This document shows, piece by piece, positions 1 through 5,142 of a DNA stretch of 5,704 nucleotides. Source of the DNA: JAYTJL01 sp964400155 (lineage in GTDB: Bacteria > Patescibacteriota > Saccharimonadia > Saccharimonadales > UBA10212); NCBI GenBank assembly GCA_964400155.1, contig CAYNSQ010000034.1, positions 1-5,704 of the forward strand. The letters run 5' to 3'. Under the pieces are notes generated by a model. It was not told where the DNA came from and searched no databases. It saw only the letters and a list, made by a program, of their open reading frames with translations. A program made the position numbers and the translations under genes. How positions within the stretch are numbered: the stretch's first letter is position 1; the number at the start of each line of letters is the position of its first letter.

Positions 1-6
1 TATAAT
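1..6 (+). promoter_or_regulatory. Consensus -10 box upstream of the first response regulator
   Basis: The window opens with TATAAT, a perfect sigma70-type -10 hexamer. Transcription would start near position 12-13 and leave a leader of about 27 nt before the ATG at 40. The -35 element lies outside the window and cannot be judged. This placement puts the in-frame GTG at 10 at or before the transcript start, which favours the ATG at 40 as the real start codon. Confidence 0.55.
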
Positions 7-39
7 AGGGTGAAAGTCAATGAAAAGCACAAACAAGAT

Positions 40-417
40 ATGCCAAAATTACTAATAGTAGAAGATGATCCGCCTATCCGTCAGTTATATGTGATGAAAC
101 TATCTGGTGCTGGATATCAAATAGCTGAAGCCACGGATGGTGCTGAAGGGCTAGAAATAGCCGAAAAATTCAAACCGGATTTAATATTGCTAGACCTTCG
201 TATGCCAGTAATGACCGGACAAGAAATGCTAAAAAAACTGCGTGAGACTGACTGGGGAAAGCATATGCTAGTTATAGTCCTAACCAATGTTAGTCAAAGT
301 GAGGCTTCTATGGACTTGAAGCTACTTAGGGTAGAAAGATACATAGTCAAAGCTCACTACACTCCCGCTCAAGTCCTAGATATAGTCACTGAGACCCTCT
401 CCCGCTACAAAAAATAA
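40..417 (+). CDS. Single-domain (CheY/Spo0F-like) response regulator 1
   Basis: Receiver (REC) domain protein of 125 aa with no output domain, expected to take a phosphoryl group from a histidine kinase and act by protein contact or as a relay in the cytoplasm. Visible motifs are the acidic pocket E8-D9-D10 after strand beta1 (LLIVEDD), phospho-acceptor D52 (LILLDLRMP), switch T82 (VIVLTN) and conserved K104 (YIVKA). Oddities: the residue after K104 is Ala rather than the usual Pro, and Arg97 stands where most receivers, including the paralogue next door, have Gly. The ORF can be extended to a GTG at 10, but ATG 40 is preferred: it gives MPKLLIVEDD, matching MAKVVIVEDD in the second regulator, and the -10 box at 1-6 would make the GTG untranscribed. 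No clear Shine-Dalgarno is seen. Its partner kinase is not in the window. The family is near certain; the signal is unknown. Confidence 0.92.
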   Translation: MPKLLIVEDDPPIRQLYVMKLSGAGYQIAEATDGAEGLEIAEKFKPDLILLDLRMPVMTGQEMLKKLRETDWGKHMLVIVLTNVSQSEASMDLKLLRVERYIVKAHYTPAQVLDIVTETLSRYKK

Positions 418-438
418 CACCCTCATATCCTTGGGTTC

Positions 439-468
439 TGGACTGAGGATAAGCGAATATGTAATACT
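439..468 (+). promoter_or_regulatory. Weak candidate promoter between the two response regulators
   Basis: In the 62-nt gap, TGGACT (439-444, 4 of 6 to the -35 consensus) and AATACT (463-468, 4 of 6 to the -10, preceded by TG at 460-461) are separated by 18 nt. Transcription would start around 475, almost at the ATG at 480. The same stretch can form short alternative hairpins: CCTCA 421-425 with TGAGG 444-448, or TATCCT 426-431 with AGGATA 446-451. These could instead be a weak attenuator. The two genes may equally be read from the upstream promoter as one transcript. Confidence 0.22.
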
Positions 469-479
469 AAAGCTAAGTT

Positions 480-845
480 ATGGCAAAAGTAGTAATTGTT
501 GAAGACGATTTGGCAATAGCCCAGATGTACCGCATGAAGTTTGAGGCAGAGGGCTTTACTGTGGATATTGCTGAAAACGGTAAACTCGGACTAGAACTAT
601 GCGAATCTATGAAACCCGACATTGTTTTGCTAGATTTGATGATGCCGGAGATGAATGGTGACGAAATGCTAGAAAAAATGCGCGCTACCGAATGGGGTAA
701 GCAAACCAAAGTTGTCATACTAACCAACATCGGCGAACAAGAAGCTCCTGACAGTCTCAAAAAATTAGGTGTTAGCGCATTTATTGTTAAAGCTGAAATG
801 ACACCACGCCAAGTCGCTGAAGTTGTAAAAACATACCTACAGTGA
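480..845 (+). CDS. Single-domain response regulator 2, tandem paralogue of regulator 1
   Basis: Receiver-only response regulator of 121 aa. The full catalytic set is present: E8-D9-D10 pocket, phospho-acceptor D52 (IVLLDLMMP), T82 (VVILTN) and K104 (FIVKA). It aligns with the upstream regulator over all 121 residues without a gap; I count about 59 identities, roughly half, including the shared MKPD/FKPD, TxWGK, LTN and TPxQV stretches. This points to a local duplication followed by divergence. It keeps the usual Gly97 that the first copy has lost. It starts 62 nt after regulator 1 with no obvious Shine-Dalgarno, and its TGA stop is inside a terminator-like hairpin, so the pair probably ends the transcript. 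There is no DNA-binding domain, so output must be by protein interaction or phosphorelay. The stimulus and kinase are unknown. Confidence 0.94.
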   Translation: MAKVVIVEDDLAIAQMYRMKFEAEGFTVDIAENGKLGLELCESMKPDIVLLDLMMPEMNGDEMLEKMRATEWGKQTKVVILTNIGEQEAPDSLKKLGVSAFIVKAEMTPRQVAEVVKTYLQ

Positions 846-868
846 CCGCTGAAGCGGCACTGAATTTT
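840..868 (+). terminator. Terminator-like hairpin at the end of response regulator 2
   Basis: CAGTG (840-844) pairs with CACTG (858-862) and CCGC (846-849) with GCGG (854-857). This gives a 9-bp stem with a single bulged A (845) and a TGAA tetraloop. It is followed by AATTTT, a short and imperfect U-tract. The last Gln codon and the TGA stop of the response regulator lie inside the left arm. It reads as an intrinsic terminator of moderate strength for the two-regulator transcript. Confidence 0.6.
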
Positions 869-919
869 CAATTCACAATTATCAATTTTCAATGAATTAT
901 CAATTTTCAATTATCAATG
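862..919 (+). repeat. Heptamer tandem repeat array A (CAATTWT units)
   Basis: Seven-base units start at 862 (GAATTTT), 869 (CAATTCA), 876 (CAATTAT), 883 (CAATTTT), 894 (GAATTAT), 901 (CAATTTT), 908 (CAATTAT) and 915 (partial, CAATG). The only break in phase is a 4-base unit CAAT at 890-893. Units vary at positions 1, 6 and 7, while the AATT core is nearly constant. The array begins at the last base of the terminator hairpin and overlaps its T-tract. It is non-coding on the + strand. Confidence 0.85.
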
Positions 920-925
920 CAGATG

Positions 926-967
926 CACTGTTAAATGCTCACCGTTCACTGTTCACTACTCGTTGTC
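926..967 (+). repeat. Heptamer tandem repeat array B (CACTGTT units, degenerate)
   Basis: Units in 7-base register are CACTGTT (926), AAATGCT (933), CACCGTT (940), CACTGTT (947), CACTACT (954) and CGTTGTC (961). The units at 940, 947 and 954 form the clear core; 926 is identical to 947 and exactly three periods upstream. The units at 933 and 961 are strongly diverged, so the outer limits are uncertain. The word is unrelated to array A just upstream and array C just downstream. Confidence 0.6.
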
Positions 968-973
968 TATTAT
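945..973 (+). promoter_or_regulatory. Candidate sigma70-type promoter for murD
   Basis: TTCACT (945-950, 4 of 6 to the -35 consensus) and TATTAT (968-973, 5 of 6 to the -10) are separated by the ideal 17 nt. Transcription would start near 980 and give a leader of about 85 nt made of repeat array C plus the start-codon hairpin. The -35 hexamer is supplied by array B. The terminator-like hairpin upstream (840-868) implies that murD needs its own promoter, which supports this choice, but other AT-rich hexamers exist nearby. Confidence 0.4.
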
Positions 974-989
974 CCAAGTTATGCGCTTT

Positions 990-1045
990 ATGGTTAATGG
1001 ACCATGGTAAATGTATGGTAAATGGTAAATGGCTAATGGTAAATG
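990..1045 (+). repeat. Heptamer tandem repeat array C (ATGGTAA units)
   Basis: Units start at 990 (ATGGTTA), 997 (ATGGACC), 1004 (ATGGTAA), 1015 (ATGGTAA), 1022 (ATGGTAA), 1029 (ATGGCTA), 1036 (ATGGTAA) and 1043 (partial, ATG). One 4-base unit, ATGT, at 1011-1014 shifts the phase, the same kind of 4-base break as in array A. Each unit starts with ATG, so nine ATG codons are spread over all three frames just ahead of murD. One of them (1029) is in frame with murD and open, which makes a falsely long murD reading frame. Confidence 0.85.
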
Positions 1046-1068
1046 TTTCACAGAGAGGATCTCTGTGA
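997..1068 (+). other. Possible upstream reading frame overlapping the murD start
   Basis: A 23-codon frame begins at ATG 997, with further in-frame ATGs at 1015 and 1036, and stops at TGA 1066-1068. It overlaps the murD GTG (1065-1067) as GTGA, the arrangement typical of translationally coupled genes. Most of its sequence is repeat array C, so the peptide itself is unlikely to have a function, and no good Shine-Dalgarno precedes its ATGs. If translated at all, its likely effect would be to open the hairpin at 1046-1070 and deliver ribosomes to murD. This is an inference only. Confidence 0.2.
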
Positions 1069-1070
1069 AA
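1046..1070 (+). promoter_or_regulatory. Perfect 10-bp hairpin holding the murD ribosome-binding site and start codon
   Basis: TTTCACAGAG (1046-1055) is the exact reverse complement of CTCTGTGAAA (1061-1070). The 5-base spacer AGGAT (1056-1060) can close by one further A-T pair to a GGA triloop. The Shine-Dalgarno GAGAGGA (1053-1059) lies across the end of the left arm and the loop, and the GTG start (1065-1067) is buried in the right arm, with 5 nt between GAGAGGA and GTG. In RNA the fold would hide the start codon while showing AGGA in the loop, as expected for a translation-controlling hairpin. It could also be a DNA palindrome bound by a repressor. Confidence 0.6.
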
Positions 1071-2378
1071 GTTGCAGTGGTGGGTTATGGTGTTGAGGGA
1101 CAAGTTTCAGCAGATTATTGGCACAAATTAGGTAACGATGTTACAGTTTGTGACGAAAATACAGATATAAAATTGCCAAAAAAATACAAAGCCAAACTTG
1201 GCAAAGACTTTTTAAAAGACCTTGCTGAATATGATCTTATCGTCAGAACCGCCGGGCTAAATTCAGAAAGAATACTTGCAGCTAACAAAAACGTTTCAAA
1301 TTTACATTCAAAAATAACAACCAGTTATAACGAATTCATGCAACAATGTCATTCCAAAAACATCATTGGTATAACTGGTACCAAAGGCAAAGGTACTACA
1401 TCCACGTTAATTGCAAAACTTCTGAGTGCACAAAACCTAACTATCCACTTAGGCGGCAATATTGGCATTGCGCCACTAAAGTTATTACCTAAGATAAAAA
1501 AAGATGATTGGGTGGTGTTAGAACTATCTAGTTTTCAATTGTCCGATGCCAAGTATTCACCCCATATAGGTGTATGTCTGATGGTAGTACCAGAGCACCT
1601 AAATTGGCACAGAGATATGGCTGACTATATTTCTGCCAAATCCAATCTGTTCATCCATCAAAAAGAATCAGATGTAGCTATTTTCTACGGTGAGAATACA
1701 GTGTCAAAACAAGTTGCTTTCGTATCTAGGGGTAAAAAAGTCGCCTACTGCTCCCCTGCTGGTGTGTTTGTGAGAAACGATGGAATGATAGTCAGTGGCT
1801 ATAACCACCACGAAATTATGCACTCATCAAAGGTAAAACTTTTGGGTGAGCACAACCTGCAGAACGTTTGTGCCGCACTTACTACCCTTCAGGAGGCCAC
1901 TGGGTCACTTGACGGATCTACCTCGGTATTATCAAGGTTTAAAGGACTAGAACACCGCCTAGAGCTTGTACGGACGCTTAGGGGTGTTAAATACTACGAT
2001 GACTCTTTTGGAACAACCCCAGAAACGGCTATTGTTGCTATAAAATCATTTGACCAGCCAAAAATTATGATTTTGGGTGGCTCTGACAAAGGGGCCTCTT
2101 TTGAAGAGTTGACCAACACTGTTATTACAAATGAAGTCAGACACGTTATTGCCATAGGTGACACTGGCAAAGCCATTGCTGCCCTTTTGCACATAAAAGG
2201 CTACTCCAGTATCACAGAGGGGCTAGATACTATGACTAAGATAGTCAAAGAAGCCAAAAAAAGAGCCAAAAAAGGCGACGTGGTGTTACTTTCAACTGGT
2301 TGTGCTAGTTTTGGATTGTTTAACGACTATAAAGATAGGGGTAATCAGTTTAAGGTTGTTGTGAAATCACTCTCTTGA
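1065..2378 (+). CDS. murD: UDP-N-acetylmuramoyl-L-alanine--D-glutamate ligase (MurD)
   Basis: Cytoplasmic Mur ligase that joins D-glutamate to UDP-MurNAc-L-Ala using ATP, an early step of the peptidoglycan peptide stem. From the GTG at 1065 it is 437 aa, the usual MurD size. Visible in order: the N-terminal Rossmann-like GYGVEG (7-12); ATP loop GITGTKGKGTT (102-112); the MurD-typical LELSSFQL (152-159); EHLNWHRD (177-183 region); a lysine at 192 in the place of the carbamylated Lys of Mur ligases; GEHNLQN (261-267); EHR (296-298); and the C-terminal STGCASFGLFNDYKDRG (410-426), matching the SPACAS...F...RG block of MurD. One deviation is DDSFGTT (312-318), where the E. coli enzyme has DSKATN. 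An upstream in-frame ATG at 1029 adds 12 residues, but these are encoded by repeat array C and the hairpin. GTG 1065 has a good Shine-Dalgarno (GAGAGGA) and starts at the expected MKVAVVGYG strand. Its 3' end overlaps murI. Confidence 0.93.
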   Translation: MKVAVVGYGVEGQVSADYWHKLGNDVTVCDENTDIKLPKKYKAKLGKDFLKDLAEYDLIVRTAGLNSERILAANKNVSNLHSKITTSYNEFMQQCHSKNIIGITGTKGKGTTSTLIAKLLSAQNLTIHLGGNIGIAPLKLLPKIKKDDWVVLELSSFQLSDAKYSPHIGVCLMVVPEHLNWHRDMADYISAKSNLFIHQKESDVAIFYGENTVSKQVAFVSRGKKVAYCSPAGVFVRNDGMIVSGYNHHEIMHSSKVKLLGEHNLQNVCAALTTLQEATGSLDGSTSVLSRFKGLEHRLELVRTLRGVKYYDDSFGTTPETAIVAIKSFDQPKIMILGGSDKGASFEELTNTVITNEVRHVIAIGDTGKAIAALLHIKGYSSITEGLDTMTKIVKEAKKRAKKGDVVLLSTGCASFGLFNDYKDRGNQFKVVVKSLS

Positions 2379-3006
2379 GTTGTTCTATTACCGGTTGCTC
2401 TGGTTGAATAACTTCGGCACGGTCACCAGCTACTTCTTTTATAAGCTTCTCAATCCAATGATAATGGGTACAACCAAGTACAATTTGGTCTGAATTTTTT
2501 TGAATACTTTTTTCTATAATTTTTGCGATTTTGTCGCGGTCTATAGATTGCGACTCTATCATCATTGCCCAATCACTGCAGTCCGGTTCTATAACTTCTA
2601 TGTTTTTGGCGTACTCGTTTTTTAGCCAGTTATACCTTTTACTGCTTAGGGTTCTGGGTGTAGCACAAACAGTTATAACCCCCGACTTAGTATTTTCTGA
2701 GGCTGGTTTGATGGCCGGCTCCATGCCCACCATTGGCACATCGAATTCTTGGCGAAGGTCCTCAATCAGGTTGGTCGTAACAGTGTTACAAGCCACAACA
2801 ATTATCTTACAACCCTCGTCTATAAATTCTTGAAAGATTGGCTGAACATAGCCATGAATCTGCTCTACTGTTTTAGACCCATAAGGCAGATGCTCTTTGT
2901 CGTCTTTGTATATTATTTCCAAGCCCGGTAGTTCTTTTTTTATGGCATTAATGACGGACAATGCCCCAATACCACTATCAAAAACCCCTATCTTGTAATG
3001 ATACAT
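2350..3006 (-). CDS. murI: Glutamate racemase (MurI), compact form
   Basis: Cofactor-independent racemase of the Asp/Glu racemase family, converting L- to D-glutamate for the MurD reaction. Both catalytic cysteines are in place: C73 in VACNTVTT and C179 in LGCTHYHW. Other family motifs are FDSGIGALS (9-17, with Ala15 where FDSGIGGLS is usual), LPYGSKT (40-46), MEPAIKPA (95-102) and the CATPRTL segment (114-120). At 218 aa it is shorter than the roughly 260-285 aa of familiar bacterial enzymes. The region after C179 is brief, and the usual CPxLVPLVE segment is replaced by PDCSDWAMMIE (141-151). It starts 16 nt after the DUF5684 gene on the same strand with no visible Shine-Dalgarno, so coupling is likely. 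Its 3' end overlaps murD by 29 bp tail to tail. A different acid substrate cannot be excluded, but the murD neighbour supports D-Glu supply. Confidence 0.88.
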   Translation of the reverse strand: MYHYKIGVFDSGIGALSVINAIKKELPGLEIIYKDDKEHLPYGSKTVEQIHGYVQPIFQEFIDEGCKIIVVACNTVTTNLIEDLRQEFDVPMVGMEPAIKPASENTKSGVITVCATPRTLSSKRYNWLKNEYAKNIEVIEPDCSDWAMMIESQSIDRDKIAKIIEKSIQKNSDQIVLGCTHYHWIEKLIKEVAGDRAEVIQPEQPVIEQLKRVISQQP

Positions 3007-3022
3007 CTAGAGTTTGAGGTAT

Positions 3023-3460
3023 TTAAGCCTCGCTTTTTGCAGCAGCTGTCTTTTTATGGCCGTCTGGACCTAGGTACTTAGAATCACCAAAACCTATAAT
3101 TAGTGCTCCAATACCAAACACAAACTCAAGAATTGTCATGCCAACTCCGTAGCCAAATGATTTAGCTAATTTGTAGGCGACAACTATAACAAAAACAAAG
3201 TTTACGAACGGGATAAAGAATAGCAATAGATACCAAGGTGAATATCCAACTATTCTGAGAAGTACAATGCTGCTCCAGATTGGAATTATTGACTTCCAGC
3301 CTTCCTCGCCTGCTTTGACAAAAATTTTCCAACTAGCAACTATTAACGCAACAATGAATACCAAATAGGCAATTATCCAAATAGCCGATATTCCCGTAGC
3401 TGTTGTTGTCTCTGTAGTATAAAGAACCGGTTGAATTGACTCTTGTGCAAATGACCACAT
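3023..3460 (-). CDS. DUF5684-type small integral membrane protein
   Basis: Protein of 145 aa with a short Thr-rich N-terminus (about 12-22) and three hydrophobic segments (about 24-46, 75-96 and 106-124), ending in a hydrophilic, Lys/Ala-rich tail (135-145). The signature GEEGWKSIIPIWSSIVLLRIVG region (51-72), the following WYLLLFFIPFVNFVF stretch and the closing GFGDSKY (123-129) resemble the DUF5684 family, which is common in small-genome bacteria and has no known function. The start is well supported: GGAGG lies 10 nt upstream of the ATG. The gene is followed after 16 nt by murI, and the upstream 65 nt are very AT-rich and probably hold a promoter, though I cannot pick a convincing -35/-10 pair. 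The family call rests on motif memory and is fairly sure; no function is claimed. Confidence 0.78.
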   Translation of the reverse strand: MWSFAQESIQPVLYTTETTTATGISAIWIIAYLVFIVALIVASWKIFVKAGEEGWKSIIPIWSSIVLLRIVGYSPWYLLLFFIPFVNFVFVIVVAYKLAKSFGYGVGMTILEFVFGIGALIIGFGDSKYLGPDGHKKTAAAKSEA

Positions 3461-3470
3461 ATAGCAATGA

Positions 3471-3475
3471 CCTCC
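3471..3475 (-). promoter_or_regulatory. Strong Shine-Dalgarno of the DUF5684 gene
   Basis: GGAGG on the - strand (CCTCC as given), 10 nt before the ATG at 3460. It is one of only two clear Shine-Dalgarno sites in the window, the other being murD's, and it fixes the start of this gene. Confidence 0.75.
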
Positions 3476-3525
3476 ATTAGTTTGATTTAATTTTAATATC
3501 TAAAGGACTTAATTACTATCTGGAT

Positions 3526-4329
3526 TTATAAATGGTTTTGTGAAAAAACAGCCCTAATTACATTCTCAAAAAGTGCACAAACAGTTAGAGGACCGACTCC
3601 GCCTTTTTGAGGGGTTATAGTTATGTCATTTCTTTCATAAAGTTCGGGGTCGACATCGCCGACTGTTTTACCCTCTTCACCCGCTACACCTGCGTCTACA
3701 ACAACAGTGCCCGGATTCACCATGGCACTGTTTATAACTCCCGGGCTAGCCGTAGCAGTAATGATTATGTCTGATTCTTTGGCCATTGCAGCTACATCAT
3801 CGTTTCTACCAGCTACCAATACTGTGTGACCGGCAGTTTTCAGAATTTTCTCTAATGGCGCACCGACTAATTTGCCTCTACCTACTAGCAAAATATGTTT
3901 GCCGGCAAGATCGATATTGTAGCCTGCTAGAAGCCACATTATGGCCAATGGTGTGGCTGGGTCAAACTTTGACTCTGCTCCTAATGCGTCTACGTCTTTT
4001 TTAGGGTCTACCAAATTAACGATTTCATCTGTTTCATCTGTATTTTCCAATGGAAGTTGCACAATTATGCCATGAACAGACTCGTCATTATTCAAGGTTT
4101 TAATTAGTTCTGCGCAATCCGCCTGCTTTGGTTTGTAAACTTCAACTGTCACGCCAATGTCTGCGCCATATTGTTGTTTGAGTCGCACATAAGTATTAAT
4201 TACCGGGTCATCCTTGACTTGAACTATTGCAAGTTTTGGAACAATCTTGGTGTGCAGCAATGACCGAATTTGCTGAGCATGCCGCTCTTTTATAAACCCG
4301 GCAAGTTCTGAGCCATTTAGTGATTTCAT
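3526..4329 (-). CDS. folD: Bifunctional methylenetetrahydrofolate dehydrogenase / methenyltetrahydrofolate cyclohydrolase (FolD)
   Basis: Interconverts 5,10-methylene-, methenyl- and 10-formyl-tetrahydrofolate with NADP in the cytoplasm, feeding one-carbon units to purine, thymidylate and formyl-Met synthesis. At 267 aa it is near full length (about 280-290 is usual). Visible motifs: Y47 and K51 in TYVRLK, the catalytic Tyr-Lys pair of the family; GIIVQLPL (87-94) with Q91; DPKKDVDALG (108-117), matching the P-x-KDVDG block; the TP at 126-127; NAD(P)-site GRGKLVGAPLEKIL (150-163); VVVDAGV (209-215); GDVD (224-227); and TPQKGGVGPLT (239-249). Two family blocks are altered: GRS becomes GRG, and TPVPGG becomes TPQKGG. 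The start MKSLNGSELA fits the first helix of FolD; no Shine-Dalgarno is seen. It lies 48 nt after the nuclease-like gene on the same strand. The family call is secure; full dual activity is inferred. Confidence 0.92.
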   Translation of the reverse strand: MKSLNGSELAGFIKERHAQQIRSLLHTKIVPKLAIVQVKDDPVINTYVRLKQQYGADIGVTVEVYKPKQADCAELIKTLNNDESVHGIIVQLPLENTDETDEIVNLVDPKKDVDALGAESKFDPATPLAIMWLLAGYNIDLAGKHILLVGRGKLVGAPLEKILKTAGHTVLVAGRNDDVAAMAKESDIIITATASPGVINSAMVNPGTVVVDAGVAGEEGKTVGDVDPELYERNDITITPQKGGVGPLTVCALFENVIRAVFSQNHL

Positions 4330-4377
4330 AATACTATTAGTCTATCAACAAAGTCTCGATATGAATTTAGCTTGCGT

Positions 4378-5142
4378 TTAGTTTATTTCAAACTTAGCCA
4401 GAAGCGGCGAGTGGTCTGATGGCCATCTATCTAGCAAGCTGAAGCTTTGCAGAACCAAATTACCATCCGTTTTATAAAGTAAGTTATCTAAGTTAGCAAA
4501 TAATAAATAGCGCTTCTTGCCATTGAGCCGCCAAGTTGGAGCAAATAATTTACCGGTGTGTCTTTTAAAGTTTTTTGGCGTTCTTGGCCAAGATGCTAAA
4601 TATTTTGTTTCGTTATAGTCACCACCAATGATTAAATTTTTAGCTTTTATTGAATTAATAGTTTTTCTTAGACCTTTTCTTTGTCTAAGATGCGTACCAA
4701 AATCTACCGGGTTAAGAGCACAAAGGTGGTTAACTAAAATTGTTATTTCTGTTCCACCAACATCTACTCTCCCTTCAAGCAGCATTGATTGGTGGTCTTT
4801 AAACAATTTGCGTCTGGAATGTGTATTTGGTCCAAAATGGTGTTCAGCCACTCTTTTGAGTTTGCGTTTGGTAGCCAGCGCACTACCGACAGACCAGCCA
4901 TGTGCAGTTTGACCAAACTCACAAAAATGTACGTTGTAACCAGACTTCTCCAAAAGCTCCAGTATTGGTGATTCGTCTGTATTAAGATTTGCAAAAACTT
5001 CGTTAAGCCCAAACAGGTCGGGAGAATAATCTTCTATTATCTTTTCAAGTCGTTGCTTTAGTACTTTACCGTCGCCACGACTACCGTCTTGCATCTCAAA
5101 CCAAAGGTTCCAAAATAATACCGTAAAATCAGTTTTTCTCAC
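4378..5142 (-). CDS. Endonuclease/exonuclease/phosphatase (EEP) superfamily protein
   Basis: A 254-aa Mg-dependent phosphoesterase of the DNase I / ExoIII / inositol-phosphatase fold. The usual active-site series can be followed: N12 (LFWNLW), E48 (GLNEVF), H139 (LVNHLCAL), D175 and N177 (GGDYNE), D219 (NLDNLLY) and the closing D243-H244 (SDHSPLLAKF). No extra domain, signal peptide or membrane anchor is visible, so it is probably cytoplasmic. The substrate (DNA, RNA, phospholipid or inositol phosphate) cannot be read from the sequence. The start is GTG: the next in-frame ATG is residue 17 and would remove beta1 and N12. No Shine-Dalgarno precedes it; instead an A/T run with TATATA sits directly upstream. 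It lies 109 nt after the DUF2177 gene and 48 nt before folD, all on the same strand. Confidence 0.85.
   Translation of the reverse strand: MRKTDFTVLFWNLWFEMQDGSRGDGKVLKQRLEKIIEDYSPDLFGLNEVFANLNTDESPILELLEKSGYNVHFCEFGQTAHGWSVGSALATKRKLKRVAEHHFGPNTHSRRKLFKDHQSMLLEGRVDVGGTEITILVNHLCALNPVDFGTHLRQRKGLRKTINSIKAKNLIIGGDYNETKYLASWPRTPKNFKRHTGKLFAPTWRLNGKKRYLLFANLDNLLYKTDGNLVLQSFSLLDRWPSDHSPLLAKFEIN

Noticed and set aside
10..39. GTG at 10 as the start of response regulator 1
   Set aside because: It lies 4 nt after a perfect -10 box and so would not be within the transcript; the ATG at 40 aligns with the paralogue's start.
20..55. An 11-codon frame starting with ATG at 20 as a leader peptide
   Set aside because: It has no Shine-Dalgarno, runs into the coding region and shows no regulatory codon bias.
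473..910. A 145-codon open frame on the - strand across response regulator 2 and array A
   Set aside because: It is antisense to a secure receiver gene, its N-terminus is translated heptamer repeat, and it has no recognisable domain.
862..1045. The repeat region as a CRISPR array
   Set aside because: The units are only 7 bp and contiguous, with no spacers and no cas genes.
1994..2194. A 66-codon - strand frame inside murD, and likewise + strand frames inside murI, folD and the EEP-family gene (2531-2931, 3786-4004, 4628-4971)
   Set aside because: All lie wholly within well-supported genes on the other strand and have no family motifs.
4425..4450. Near-palindromic GCAAGCT / GCTTTGC stretch near the end of the EEP-family gene
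   Set aside because: Imperfect and inside the coding region just before the conserved SDH motif; no sign of a regulatory role.
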